Source of the DNA: an uncultured Muribaculaceae bacterium
Lineage (GTDB): Bacteria > Bacteroidota > Bacteroidia > Bacteroidales > Muribaculaceae
Assembly (NCBI GenBank): GCA_934663645.1
Contig: CAKUKR010000047.1
Location: 1 to 17,882, forward strand
DNA: 17,882 nt
Direction of reading: 5' to 3'
Shown: one piece after another, positions 7,236 through 16,316 of the stretch
How the letters are laid out: every line of letters starts with the position of its first letter
Position numbering within the stretch: position 1 is the first letter of the stretch
Program-made: the position numbers and the translations under genes
Notes under the pieces: generated by a model
The model's input: the letters and a program-made list of their open reading frames with translations, nothing else
Databases searched by the model: none
Told to the model about the DNA's origin: nothing

Positions 7236-8594
7236 ATGAAAGAGTTTACGCAGACCGACATAGACCGCATCGAGGAGCTCGTCGATAACCGAGACGAGGT
7301 GCAGATACGCGAGATACTCTCCGAGCTGCACCCCGCCGACATCGCTGAGACCATCCGCGTGCTGTCGCTCAAGCAGGCCGAATGGTTCTTCAATCTCATC
7401 GAGGACAAGGAGCAGAAGGCGGATGTCCTCATGGAGCTCGACGAGGAGGACCGCAAGAAGCTCCTCGAGGGGATGGACTCGGAACAGATAGGCCAGTTCA
7501 TCGACCTGCTCGACACCGACGACGCGGTTGACCTGATACAGGAGCTCGACGAGGAGGACCGCAACGAGGTCATACAGCACATCGACGACGTGGGCCAGGC
7601 CGGCGACATCGTTGACCTGCTGCAATATGACAAGGACACCGCCGGCGGTCTGATGGGCACGGAGTTCATCATGATCAACGAGAACATGTCGATGCCCGAG
7701 AGCCTGAAGGAGATACGCCACCAGGCGGAAGACCTCGACGACATATATTATATATATGTGGTGGACGACGAGCGGCGGCTGCGCGGCGTGCTTCCGCTCA
7801 AGAAGCTCATCACCCACCCCTCGGTCTCCAAGGTCAAGCACGTCATGGATGTTGACCCCGTGTCGGTGCTTCCGGACACGCCGATTGAGGACTTGGCGAT
7901 AGACTTCGAGAAATACGACCTCGTGGCGATGCCCGTGGTGGACAGCATAGGCCGACTGATAGGGCAGATTACCGTCGATGACGTGATGGACGAGGTGCGC
8001 GAGCAGAACGAGCGTGACTACCAGCTCGCCTCGGGTATCACCTCCGACGTGGATGCCGACGACAGCGTCTTTGCGCAGACCAAGGCACGCACGCCCTGGC
8101 TGCTGTTGGGCATCATCGGCGGCATCGTCAGCTCGCTGATACTCGGCGGCTTCGAGAGCCAGATTGCGCAGGTGACGGCACTGGCCATATTTATACCGCT
8201 GATAGGCGGAACGGGGGGAAACGTAGGCGTGCAGGCCTCTGCCATCGTGGTCCAGGGTCTTGCCAACGGCCGCCTCGAGCTGAGCAGCGCAAGCCGCCAG
8301 ATAGGCAAGGAAGTCCTTGTGGCGCTGATGAATGCAGTCGTCATAGCCGTCGTCGTGGCGGTCTACAACCTCATCACGCTGCCCGACAACCCGGGCGTGA
8401 TGTGCGCCGTCTCGATCTCGCTGTTCATTGTGGTCATATTCGCCTCGGTGTTCGGCACGCTTGTGCCGCTTGCGCTTGAACGCCTCAAGATAGACCCCGC
8501 GCTCGCCACCGGGCCGTTCATACAGATTACAAACGATGTGGTGGGACTGCTCATCTATGTGGGCATCTCCACATGGATATTGTCGTTCTTCTAA
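7236..8594 (+). CDS. mgtE: Magnesium transporter MgtE
   Basis: MgtE is an inner-membrane Mg2+ channel gated by its cytoplasmic domains. The 452-residue length is normal. In order: an acidic helical MgtE N domain (about 10-135, rich in ELDEEDR-type repeats), two CBS domains (about 138-200 and 202-258, the first with the GGLMGTEF lead-in and the second with VAMPVVDSIGRLIGQITVDD), a linker helix and a membrane domain (about 285-452, five helices expected). The family signatures GGTGGNVGVQAS (324-335) and DPALATGPFIQITND (420-434) are intact. Asp420 corresponds to the conserved pore aspartate (D432 in the Thermus protein). No Mg2+ riboswitch is possible in the 34-bp gap upstream, so any control must act at the protein level or from the distant promoter. 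Confidence 0.97.
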   Translation: MKEFTQTDIDRIEELVDNRDEVQIREILSELHPADIAETIRVLSLKQAEWFFNLIEDKEQKADVLMELDEEDRKKLLEGMDSEQIGQFIDLLDTDDAVDLIQELDEEDRNEVIQHIDDVGQAGDIVDLLQYDKDTAGGLMGTEFIMINENMSMPESLKEIRHQAEDLDDIYYIYVVDDERRLRGVLPLKKLITHPSVSKVKHVMDVDPVSVLPDTPIEDLAIDFEKYDLVAMPVVDSIGRLIGQITVDDVMDEVREQNERDYQLASGITSDVDADDSVFAQTKARTPWLLLGIIGGIVSSLILGGFESQIAQVTALAIFIPLIGGTGGNVGVQASAIVVQGLANGRLELSSASRQIGKEVLVALMNAVVIAVVVAVYNLITLPDNPGVMCAVSISLFIVVIFASVFGTLVPLALERLKIDPALATGPFIQITNDVVGLLIYVGISTWILSFF

Positions 8595-8612
8595 TGCTGC
8601 AACACTCACGAT

Positions 8613-11282
8613 ATGAAGAAGGTAGTTGAGACGCCGTTGATGAAGCAGTACATCGAGATGAAACAGAAGCATCCCGACGCGATACTGCTTTTCCGCGTGG
8701 GCGACTTCTACGAGACGTTCTCCGATGACGCCAAGGACGCGAGCAGCATACTCGGCATCACGCTCACGCGGCGTGCCAACGGCGCGGCTCAATACGTCGA
8801 GCTCGCCGGCTTCCCCCACCACGCCCTCGACACCTACCTGCCCAAGCTGGTGCGTGCGGGCCGCCGTGTGGCCATCTGCGAGCAGCTCGAAGACCCCAAG
8901 ACCACCAAGAAGCTCGTCAAGCGAGGCATCACGGAACTGATTACGCCGGGAGTCAATACGTCGCCCTCCTCGCTCGACCAGCGCGAAAACAACTTCCTCG
9001 CCGCAGTGCATTTCGGCCGCCATGCCACCGGCGTGGCGTTTCTCGACATCACCACCGGAGAGTTCCTCTGCGCCGAGGGCGCGGAGGAATACGTGGACAA
9101 GCTGCTGTGCAACATCGCGCCGCGCGAGGTGCTGCGCATGCACGGCACACGCCGGCAGTATGAGGAGGCGTTCTCGCTGCGCTCGAGCGTCTTCGAGCTC
9201 GACGACTGGGTATATACCGCCGAGGCCGCGCACGAGCGGCTGCTGCGGCAGTTCGACACCGCTTCGCTCAAAGGGTACGGCGTGGACGACATGCCCGAGG
9301 CAGTTGTCGCAGCCGGCAGCATACTGTACTACCTCGACCAGACGTGCCACACCCACCTGCAGCACATCACCGCCCTCTCGCGCATCGACGAGAACCGCTA
9401 CGTGCGCCTCGACCGCTTCACAATACGCAACCTCGAGCTCGTGTCGCCCATGGCACAGGAGGGCAAGAGCCTCCTTGACATCATCGACCGCACCGCCACA
9501 CCCATGGGTGCGCGGCTGCTGCGGCGCTGGCTGCTGTTCCCGCTGCTCGACGTGGAGGCCATTAACAGCCGCCTCGACACGGTCGAACACTTCTTCCGCG
9601 CTCCGCAGCTGCGCGACAACGCGCAGGACACCATACGCCCCATCGGCGACATCGAGCGGCTCGTGTCGCGAGTGGCATCCATGCGAGTGTCGCCGCGCGA
9701 GATGCTGCAGCTTCGCGACGGCATTGCAGCCTCGGCACGGCTGCGCCTCCTGTTCACTGGCTGCGGCTGCCCGCACCTCGAGAAGCTAGCATCCACCATT
9801 TCCCCCTGCGAGGCAGTCATTTCACGCATATCCGACACCCTGTGTCCCGACGCGCCGGCTGCTTTGGGCCGCGGCGACAGCATCGCCGAGGGGGTGAACG
9901 TCGAGCTCGACGAACTGCGCCAGCTTGCCGCTCACGGCAAGGAAGCCCTCAACGCCATTCTCCAGCGCGAGATAGAAACAACCGGCATACCCTCGCTCAA
10001 AATCTCGTTCAACAACGTCTTTGGCTACTACATCGAGGTGCGCAACACCCACAAGGACAAGGTGCCGGCAGAGTGGATACGCAAACAGACGCTCGTCAAC
10101 GCCGAGCGGTACATCACCCCGGAGCTGAAGGAGTATGAGCAGAAGATTACCGGCGCGGAGGAACGCATAGCCGAACTTGAGAGCCGCATATTCGCCGACC
10201 TCGTGGCCGCTGTGTCGGAGAGCATCGGCAGCATGCAGCGCAACGCCTCTGTTGTGGCGCAGACGGACTGCCTCCTATCATACGCCACCTGCGCAGCGGA
10301 ATACAACTACTCGCGCCCTACGGTGGACGACTCCCTCGTGCTTGACATCACCGAGGGGCGGCATCCCGTCATCGAACGCCGCCTCCCCCCGGGCGAGCCG
10401 TACATCTCCAATTCGCTCACCCTCGACTGCGACCGCACGCAGATAATGATGATTACCGGCCCGAACATGAGCGGTAAGTCGGCGTTGCTGCGCCAGACTG
10501 CCCTTATCGCCCTGATGGCGCAGGCCGGAAGCTTCGTCCCCGCACAGGCTGCCCGCATCGGCGTGGTTGACAAGATTTTCACCCGTGTGGGCGCAAGCGA
10601 CAACATATCCTCGGGCGAATCAACGTTCATGGTCGAAATGAACGAGGCAGCGGCGATACTCAACAACATGAGCCAGCGGTCACTCATCCTCTTTGACGAG
10701 CTGGGGCGCGGCACCTCCACCTACGACGGCATCTCGATAGCCTGGGCGATAGTAGAGCATATACACGAGAACGGCTACTGCCGCCCGCGCACCCTCTTCG
10801 CCACGCACTACCATGAGCTCAACGAAATGGAACACAGCCTGCCGCGCATCGCCAACTACAATGTTTCCGTAGAGGAGATAGGGGGTAAGGTGGTGTTCCT
10901 GCGCAAGTTGCAGCGCGGCGGCAGCGCACACAGCTTCGGCATCCATGTGGCGCGGCTCGCCGGCATGCCCCCCTCGATAGTCCGCCGTGCCGGCCAGGTG
11001 CTGGCGCAGCTCGAGGAGGCGCGGCGCGAGGGCGACGCTGACAAGCCCGCAGACGCCAGCGCAAAGAATGGGAAGAAGACTGCCGCCCCAAAGGCTTCCA
11101 AGGCTGATGTCGCCGGCATCGGCGCGGCCAGAGAGGGAATGCAGCTTTCCATTTTCCAGCTTGACGACCCGCTCCTCTCGCAGATACGCGATGGCATCCT
11201 CCACCTCGACATTGACAACCTCACCCCATTGCAGGCACTGACCACGCTGCACTCGCTGCGGTCGCTGCTCACGGGGAAATAA
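8613..11282 (+). CDS. mutS: DNA mismatch repair protein MutS
   Basis: MutS recognises mispaired or looped-out bases and starts mismatch repair with MutL. The 889 residues fit the MutS1 family. The mismatch-reading motif is present (GDFYETF at 30-36, with Phe32 and Glu34 as the F-x-E pair). After the connector, lever and clamp regions comes the ATPase: Walker A GPNMSGKS (616-623), Walker [17 protein letters not shown] with D695 and E696, then FATHYHEL. Near the C-terminus a Lys/Ala-rich linker precedes QLSIF (844-848), a good match to a beta-clamp binding motif, and a terminal helical dimerisation segment. All catalytic features look intact. It starts 18 bp after mgtE and ends 13 bp before the M6 protease gene. 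Confidence 0.98.
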   Translation: MKKVVETPLMKQYIEMKQKHPDAILLFRVGDFYETFSDDAKDASSILGITLTRRANGAAQYVELAGFPHHALDTYLPKLVRAGRRVAICEQLEDPKTTKKLVKRGITELITPGVNTSPSSLDQRENNFLAAVHFGRHATGVAFLDITTGEFLCAEGAEEYVDKLLCNIAPREVLRMHGTRRQYEEAFSLRSSVFELDDWVYTAEAAHERLLRQFDTASLKGYGVDDMPEAVVAAGSILYYLDQTCHTHLQHITALSRIDENRYVRLDRFTIRNLELVSPMAQEGKSLLDIIDRTATPMGARLLRRWLLFPLLDVEAINSRLDTVEHFFRAPQLRDNAQDTIRPIGDIERLVSRVASMRVSPREMLQLRDGIAASARLRLLFTGCGCPHLEKLASTISPCEAVISRISDTLCPDAPAALGRGDSIAEGVNVELDELRQLAAHGKEALNAILQREIETTGIPSLKISFNNVFGYYIEVRNTHKDKVPAEWIRKQTLVNAERYITPELKEYEQKITGAEERIAELESRIFADLVAAVSESIGSMQRNASVVAQTDCLLSYATCAAEYNYSRPTVDDSLVLDITEGRHPVIERRLPPGEPYISNSLTLDCDRTQIMMITGPNMSGKSALLRQTALIALMAQAGSFVPAQAARIGVVDKIFTRVGASDNISSGESTFMVEMNEAAAILNNMSQRSLILFDELGRGTSTYDGISIAWAIVEHIHENGYCRPRTLFATHYHELNEMEHSLPRIANYNVSVEEIGGKVVFLRKLQRGGSAHSFGIHVARLAGMPPSIVRRAGQVLAQLEEARREGDADKPADASAKNGKKTAAPKASKADVAGIGAAREGMQLSIFQLDDPLLSQIRDGILHLDIDNLTPLQALTTLHSLRSLLTGK

Positions 11283-11295
11283 CCCTACATACACT

Positions 11296-13287
11296 ATGCG
11301 CAGACCCCTCCTCCTCCGGCTTATGGCAGCCCTGCTGCTCGCACTCTCCGCAATGGCGGCCTGGGCACGTCCCGCACGTCCCGGCATCGTGCCGCTGCGC
11401 AACAGCGACGGCTCTGTAACAGAGGTGCGCATCTACGGCGACGCACGCTTCTCATACATGACATCGCCCGACAGCGCCACGCTCATGGTCTGGGGCGGGG
11501 ACGGCATCGTGCGCCCCGCCGTCGGCAGCGACGGCAGCCCGCTCGCGCCCGACAGCATCACGCTCTCCCGGTACGCCTCACGAGGACTGAAAGCCCCGGC
11601 CCGCGCCTCGAAGTATGACGAGCGCGGCCGCTCATACTTCAATACCCTGGGCCACGGGCTGCGCTCGCTCGTGGTGCTGGTCGAGTTCCCCGACAAGAAA
11701 TTCAGCATGGGCGACGCGCAGGCCTATTTCACGCGGATGCTCAACCAGCGCGGCTTCTCCGACAACGGAGCACGCGGCTGTGCCGCCGAATACTTCGAGG
11801 ACTGCTCTGGCGGTCGCTTCTCCCCCGTGTTTGACGTTACCCGCGTGGTGACGCTCCCCTTCCCCTCGTTCATGTATTCCGGCAAGCCGTATGACACCAA
11901 ATTCGCCGGCATCATCAGATACGCCGTCAGCGAGCTGACCGGCGAAGTAGACTTCGCCCGCTACGACACCGACGACGACGGCGTGGTGGACAACATACAC
12001 TTCATCTACAGCGGCTTCGGCGCGGCCGACGGCGGCAGCGCAACCTGCATCTGGCCGCACAGCAGCGTCTATGACGGCGAGCTGACGGTAGACGGCAAGA
12101 GAATATCCCCCTACTCATGCACCAACGAGCTGCGCAACGACGGCACGCGCAGCGGCGTCCCCGACGGCATCGGCGGCTTCTGCCACGAATATGCCCATGT
12201 GCTCGGGCTGCCAGTCCTCTCCCGCTCGCTCAACAATACCGACAACCACACCCCCGGCGACTTCTCCCTCATGGACAGCGGCTCGTACAACGGCGACGGA
12301 AACTGCCCGCCGGCATTCTCCGCATACGAGAAATGGGTGTGCCGCTGGCTCGAATATGAGGAACTTGACACCCCGGGACACGTTGACTTGCGCCCGAGCA
12401 AGGGACTGCGATTGTCGCTGTACAACGCCGCCGGCCTCTACCCCGACGAATACTTCATCATCGAGACTCGCGCAGCCTCCGGGTGGGACGAATGCCTGCC
12501 GCAGCACGGCCTACTGTTCTGGCACATCAACTATGTCGAGATGTTCTGGGAGAACAACACCGTCAACAGCTACGGCATCTCGCACGTCACCACCGTGCAG
12601 TGCGATGCAGGACACGACGTGACCGCCTGGCCCGGCATATACGAATACTCCTGGATCGCGCCCGTCCCGGTGAGCCTCCTCGTCCCGGAGAACACCCCCA
12701 GGTCGATGTTCACCCCCGTGCTGACCGGCATAGTGTATGACGGCGCGACCGGCACCGGCAGCTTCGACTACGCCCTCGACGGTGAATATCCCGACCTGAC
12801 AACGGCAATGCTGCCGCCGGCACGCCTCGGCGACGACACACGCGACCTGCGCTTCGAGTGGGAGCCGCTCGCCCCCGGCACTCAATACGTGCTGTCTGTA
12901 TGGCGCGAGGGGAGGACGTTCCAGAAACTCTACCTGGACGGCTGCGACTACTGCCGCACCGCCGGCACAGAGTACCGCATCTACGGCATTTCCGACACGG
13001 ACTGGAACATGGGCTGGACAGCAGACCTGTACGCCGTGGACGGGCTGCCGTCAGCAACGCCCTCGGCGCGGATTGACTTTGTCCCTGCGGAATGTGAGCC
13101 GTGGGCAGCGGTCGATGAAGTGCGTCCCGACACACCGTCCATACGCGGCGGAAACGGCGCTATCACCGCCCCCGAGGGTACGCAGGTCTACACCTTGCAG
13201 GGCGTGCCGGCAGGGCGCGACACCCTCGCTCCAGGTGTCTACATAGTGCGCTGCGGAGGCTTCGTGACCAAGGTTTTGGTCAAATGA
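11296..13287 (+). CDS. Secreted M6-family metalloprotease with T9SS-like tail
   Basis: The 663-residue protein starts with a signal peptide (residues 1-25, MRRPLLLRLM to AAWA). The catalytic region shows FCHEYAHVLGLP (295-306), with the zinc-binding H297, catalytic E298 and H301, and a downstream SLMDSGSYN that fits the family's met-turn region. AAEYFEDCSGGRF and FIYSGFGAADG also match M6 (immune inhibitor A-like) proteases. The usual Asp after GLP, often viewed as the third zinc ligand, is Val307 here. Beta-rich regions follow (about 480-610), one resembling a fibronectin-like fold. The C-terminus, LAPGVYIVRCGGFVTKVLVK, is a T9SS type A-like sorting tail similar to that of the 576-1037 protein. 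The gene begins 13 bp after mutS, an unusual operon partner. Likely extracellular or surface-attached peptidase; activity uncertain because of the changed residue. Confidence 0.88.
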   Translation: MRRPLLLRLMAALLLALSAMAAWARPARPGIVPLRNSDGSVTEVRIYGDARFSYMTSPDSATLMVWGGDGIVRPAVGSDGSPLAPDSITLSRYASRGLKAPARASKYDERGRSYFNTLGHGLRSLVVLVEFPDKKFSMGDAQAYFTRMLNQRGFSDNGARGCAAEYFEDCSGGRFSPVFDVTRVVTLPFPSFMYSGKPYDTKFAGIIRYAVSELTGEVDFARYDTDDDGVVDNIHFIYSGFGAADGGSATCIWPHSSVYDGELTVDGKRISPYSCTNELRNDGTRSGVPDGIGGFCHEYAHVLGLPVLSRSLNNTDNHTPGDFSLMDSGSYNGDGNCPPAFSAYEKWVCRWLEYEELDTPGHVDLRPSKGLRLSLYNAAGLYPDEYFIIETRAASGWDECLPQHGLLFWHINYVEMFWENNTVNSYGISHVTTVQCDAGHDVTAWPGIYEYSWIAPVPVSLLVPENTPRSMFTPVLTGIVYDGATGTGSFDYALDGEYPDLTTAMLPPARLGDDTRDLRFEWEPLAPGTQYVLSVWREGRTFQKLYLDGCDYCRTAGTEYRIYGISDTDWNMGWTADLYAVDGLPSATPSARIDFVPAECEPWAAVDEVRPDTPSIRGGNGAITAPEGTQVYTLQGVPAGRDTLAPGVYIVRCGGFVTKVLVK

Positions 13288-13350
13288 CAGGGCAAAACAT
13301 GTTGTATAACATAATTTAATCGGGTTTGGGCAAAAAAAGTCGCGCGAGTT

Positions 13351-13382
13351 GTTGGTAGATAGGGATAAACTGACTAACTTTG
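13351..13382 (+). promoter_or_regulatory. Promoter for the DUF177-rpmF-fabH cluster
   Basis: GTTG at 13351-13354 (TTG core of the -33 element), a 20-bp spacer, then TAACTTTG at 13375-13382, a full match to the -7 consensus TAnnTTTG. Transcription should begin near 13389. This separates the cluster from the M6 gene, which ends at 13287, and it excludes upstream candidate starts that overlap the promoter. Confidence 0.75.
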
Positions 13383-13409
13383 TGGCACTTTTTTAACGGA
13401 GAGTTGAGA

Positions 13410-13901
13410 TTGGGAAAAATTTCGCAATACGACCTGTGCCTTGCATCGCTCCCCGAAGGGAGATTTGTGCAAGACTTCAAGTGTGACGCCTCATTGTTCC
13501 GCATGATGGAAAATGAAGATGTCACCGCCGCGTGCGTGGATGTCCGCATGACCGTGGACTACCGCAACGAGAGCTACGAGCTGACATTCACATGCCACGG
13601 CAGCCTCGCCGTGCCGTGTGACCGCTGCCTCGACGACGTGGAAGTCCCCGTGGACACTGAATACCGCATGACGGTGCGCTACGGCGAGGATTACGACGAT
13701 TCCCGAGACGACTTGCTCGTGCTGCCGCAGAGCCAGACGCACCTCGATGTTGCACCGATAGTGTACACGACACTCGCCCTGTGCATACCGCTGCACAAGG
13801 TCCACCCCGAGGGAGGGTGCAACCCCGAGATGATGGCCCGGCTGGGCGAACACACCGCCAGCGGCGACGACGAGCCAGACAATACAGAACCAACTGAATA
13901 A
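13410..13901 (+). CDS. DUF177 (YceD-like) protein, probable TTG start
   Basis: With a TTG start at 13410 the product is 163 residues beginning MGKISQYDLCLASLPEG, which resembles the usual start of Bacteroidetes homologues. No ATG occurs near the expected N-terminus; an earlier in-frame TTG at 13380 lies inside the promoter -7 element and can be excluded. GGAG at 13399-13402 sits about 7 nt upstream of the chosen start. YceD-family features are CDRCLDD in the middle, LCIPLHKVHPEGGC near the end, and an acidic tail (DDEPDNTEPTE). The family is required for normal 23S rRNA/50S biogenesis in several bacteria and is almost always beside rpmF, as here (23 bp downstream). Start confidence is moderate, identity high. 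Confidence 0.88.
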   Translation: MGKISQYDLCLASLPEGRFVQDFKCDASLFRMMENEDVTAACVDVRMTVDYRNESYELTFTCHGSLAVPCDRCLDDVEVPVDTEYRMTVRYGEDYDDSRDDLLVLPQSQTHLDVAPIVYTTLALCIPLHKVHPEGGCNPEMMARLGEHTASGDDEPDNTEPTE

Positions 13902-13924
13902 TAACAAATTAAAGACTATATAAA

Positions 13925-14107
13925 ATGGCACATCCTAAACGCAGACAATCGCATACCCGCACAGCGAAACGTCGTTCACACGACCACGCACTTGTTCCGA
14001 CACTCGCACTTTGCCCCAACTGCGGCGCATGGCACGTTTACCACACCGTATGCGGCGAATGTGGCTACTACCGTGGCAAGGTAGCTATCGAGAAGGCGGA
14101 AGCGTAA
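13925..14107 (+). CDS. rpmF: 50S ribosomal protein L32 (bL32)
   Basis: The 60-residue basic protein begins MAHPKRRQSHTRTAKRRSHD, the classic L32 N-terminus (after the Met, AHPKR/AVPKR). It contains a zinc-ribbon pair, LCPNCGAWH and VCGECGYYRG, so this is the four-cysteine, zinc-binding form rather than a cysteine-free paralogue. L32 is a late-assembling 50S subunit protein. It lies 23 bp after the DUF177 gene, the standard arrangement, and 154 bp before fabH. In E. coli plsX lies between rpmF and fabH; here it is absent. Confidence 0.97.
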   Translation: MAHPKRRQSHTRTAKRRSHDHALVPTLALCPNCGAWHVYHTVCGECGYYRGKVAIEKAEA

Positions 14108-14261
14108 AACAGCAGCGTCCGTGACGGAACGCAGCCGATGTAGTGGATGATGCTGACGGCGCGGGGTGCAGGCAGGCTTTTGACCGCAGTTTGTCAACTT
14201 TCTGCTCCTCTCGCTTGTTACATCATTACTAATTACTAATACTATATCATTTCTGAATAAG
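14108..14261. other. rpmF-fabH spacer with a small hairpin
   Basis: This 154-bp spacer holds no gene. A hairpin at 14115-14132 (GCGT and CCG pairing with CGG and ACGC, with one bulged A) follows the rpmF stop, without a U-tract. Just before fabH is an AT-rich stretch with the tandem repeat ATTACTA twice (14225-14238). I found no convincing promoter, so fabH is probably read from the upstream promoter, possibly with attenuation at the hairpin. Confidence 0.4.
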
Positions 14262-15254
14262 ATGAATGCGAAAATCAGCGGCATAGCCTCTTATGTCCCG
14301 GAGGATATACTGGACAATGAAATGCTCTCCAAAATGGTGGACACAAACGACGAGTGGATCACTACCCGCGTCGGCATCAAGGAGCGGCATATCCTCCGAG
14401 AGGAGGGAAAAGGCTCGAGCTACCTCGGCATCAAAGCCGTCTCGAAGCTGCTCGAAGATACCGGCACAAAGCCCCAAGACGTGGAGCTGCTCATCTGCGC
14501 CACGTCCAACCCGGACTACCGTTTCCCCTCGACAGCCTCAGTGATTGCACATGAGTGCGGAATGGAGCAGGCTTACGCCTACGACATACAAGCCGCTTGC
14601 GCCGGGTTTATAGTCTCGATGCAGTCCGCACGTGCATACATCGAAGCCGGGATATACCGCAAGATTGTCGTCGTGGCTGCCGAGAAGATGTCCAGCATGA
14701 CCGACTACACAGACCGCGCCACTTGCCCGCTGTTCGGCGACGCCGCCGGCGCTGTCCTCGTCGAGCCCACTGACGAAAACGTAGGCATCATAGACGGCGA
14801 GTTCCATGTGGACGGCTCCGGGCTGCACAACCTCATCATGATTGCCGGAGGCTCCGTCAAGCCCGCGTCGCACGAGACAGTCGATGCACACGAGCATTTC
14901 GTCTATCAGGAAGGCCGCGTCGTTTACAAGAACGCAGTCCGCGACATGCTGTCGTCAACACTGTCGGTGATGAAGAAAAACAACCTCACCAACGACACTA
15001 TCGACTGGCTCGTACCGCATCAGGCAAACCTCCGCATCATCGACGCAATAAGCGACCGCATCAAAATTGACCCCGAAAAAGTCCTCATCAACATCCAGAA
15101 ATACGGCAACACCTCCGCCGCTTCGATACCCCTATGCCTCGACGAGTTCAAGAACCGTCTGCACAAGGGCGACAAAATCATGTTGACCGCCTTCGGCGCA
15201 GGATTTACATGGGGCGCGATGTACCTCATCTGGGGCATGGACCCGCAAAACTGA
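14262..15254 (+). CDS. fabH: Beta-ketoacyl-ACP synthase III (KAS III)
   Basis: FabH condenses acetyl-CoA (or a branched starter) with malonyl-ACP to begin fatty acid synthesis in the cytoplasm. The 330-residue length is normal. The catalytic triad is complete: Cys113 in QAACAGF, His253 in WLVPHQANLRI and Asn283 in YGNTSAASIP. The thiolase-fold landmarks TNDEWITTRVGIKER (28-42) and LFGDAAGAVL (157-166) are also present. Starter specificity (straight or branched) cannot be decided from sequence alone; Bacteroidetes often make branched chains. The gene belongs to the rpmF-fabH-era-der cluster, and a terminator-like hairpin lies 29 bp after its stop. Confidence 0.97.
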   Translation: MNAKISGIASYVPEDILDNEMLSKMVDTNDEWITTRVGIKERHILREEGKGSSYLGIKAVSKLLEDTGTKPQDVELLICATSNPDYRFPSTASVIAHECGMEQAYAYDIQAACAGFIVSMQSARAYIEAGIYRKIVVVAAEKMSSMTDYTDRATCPLFGDAAGAVLVEPTDENVGIIDGEFHVDGSGLHNLIMIAGGSVKPASHETVDAHEHFVYQEGRVVYKNAVRDMLSSTLSVMKKNNLTNDTIDWLVPHQANLRIIDAISDRIKIDPEKVLINIQKYGNTSAASIPLCLDEFKNRLHKGDKIMLTAFGAGFTWGAMYLIWGMDPQN

Positions 15255-15283
15255 CTCGCTGCACGTCGCTGACAAGATTTTTA

Positions 15284-15335
15284 ATGAGGACTTCCGGCAC
15301 TTGGAATACAAGCGGCGGAGTCCTCATCGCTTTTT
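15284..15335 (+). terminator. Intrinsic terminator or attenuator between fabH and era
   Basis: ATGAGGACT (15284-15292) pairs perfectly with AGTCCTCAT (15319-15327). The pairing continues inward, with two single mismatches and a bulge, to a CTTG / CAAG stem around a GAATA loop. Three bases later comes TTTTT (15331-15335). This has the features of a Rho-independent terminator. It lies 29 bp after the fabH stop and 37 bp before era. No clear promoter lies between it and era, so partial read-through is likely. Confidence 0.7.
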
Positions 15336-15371
15336 ACGCCAACTCAACAGCACCCATAAAGCAAAAACGAA

Positions 15372-16283
15372 ATGGAACAACAGAACAACGCCTCAGAAAC
15401 GCAGCACCGCGCCGGTTTCGTCAACATCGTCGGCAACCCAAACGTGGGCAAGTCCACGCTGATGAACGACCTCGTGGGCGAGCGCATATCCATAATAACC
15501 GCCAAGGCGCAGACCACGCGGCACCGGATAATGGGCATCGTCAACACCCCTGAATACCAGATTGTGTATTCAGACACTCCTGGCGTGCTCAAGCCAAAGT
15601 ACAAGCTCCAGGGGGCGATGCTCGAATTCTCCGAAGGCGCGCTCACCGATGCCGACATACTCCTCTACGTCACCGACGTGGTCGAAGACCCCGAGAAAAA
15701 CAAGGAGTACCTCGACCGCGTCGCCGCCGAGAAAGTGCCGGTCCTGCTGGTCATCAACAAAATTGACCTGCTCAAAGGCAACGAAGACCTCGAGAAAATC
15801 ATGGACCGCTGGCGGCAGCGGCTACCCGAAGCGACCATCTTCCCCACAAGCGCAAAGGAGCATTTCAACGTGGACAACCTCAAGGCACGCATCGTCGAGC
15901 TGCTCCCCGTCTCGCCCCCGTTCTTCGGCAAGGACGCCCTCACCGACAAGCCCGCACGCTTCTTCGTCACCGAGATCATACGCGAAAAGCTCCTCCTCGA
16001 CTACGACAAGGAAATCCCATACAGCACCGAAGTCCTCGTCGAGAAATTTGACGAAAAGGAGAAGAGCATACACATCATGGCGGTCATATACGTGGAACGA
16101 GACAGCCAAAAAGGCATCATCATCGGCCGCGGCGGCGCGAAAATCAAACGAGTCGGCATGGAAGCACGCGCCGACATCGAGCGGTTCTTCGACAAGAAAG
16201 TATACCTCGAACTGTTCGTCAAAGTCGAGAAAGACTGGCGAAACCGCGAGAACAAGCTCCGCGCTTTCGGTTACATAGAGTAA
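15372..16283 (+). CDS. era: GTPase Era
   Basis: Era is a membrane-associated GTPase that binds the 3' end of 16S rRNA during 30S assembly. The 303 residues match the family. G motifs: G1 GNPNVGKS (21-28), G3 DTPG (68-71), G4 NKID (129-132), G5 SAK (160-162). The C-terminal KH domain (about 205-300) carries IGRGGAKIKRVG (251-262), its RNA-binding loop. The N-terminal dozen residues (MEQQNNASETQH) are a poorly conserved lead. der starts 33 bp downstream. Both GTPases serve ribosome assembly, consistent with L32 and DUF177 upstream. Confidence 0.98.
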   Translation: MEQQNNASETQHRAGFVNIVGNPNVGKSTLMNDLVGERISIITAKAQTTRHRIMGIVNTPEYQIVYSDTPGVLKPKYKLQGAMLEFSEGALTDADILLYVTDVVEDPEKNKEYLDRVAAEKVPVLLVINKIDLLKGNEDLEKIMDRWRQRLPEATIFPTSAKEHFNVDNLKARIVELLPVSPPFFGKDALTDKPARFFVTEIIREKLLLDYDKEIPYSTEVLVEKFDEKEKSIHIMAVIYVERDSQKGIIIGRGGAKIKRVGMEARADIERFFDKKVYLELFVKVEKDWRNRENKLRAFGYIE

Positions 16284-16316
16284 GAAACAGCATAATATCA
16301 CCACCCAACACACACA

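Noticed and set aside
7209..9776. Very long open frame (855 codons) on the minus strand opposite mgtE and the start of mutS
   Set aside because: It is antisense to two clearly real genes, and its translation is rich in His, Val, Arg and Leu with no domain pattern, as expected for a mirror frame of GC-rich codon-biased genes.
13299..13312. Small hairpin ATGTT-GTAT-AACAT after the M6 gene as a terminator
   Set aside because: Only five AT-rich pairs and no U-tract; too weak to call. A similar motif at 1234-1248 is likely coincidence.
13380..13409. Upstream TTG start giving a 173-residue DUF177 protein
   Set aside because: The first codon is part of the TAnnTTTG promoter element, upstream of the predicted transcription start, and the extra residues do not resemble the family N-terminus.
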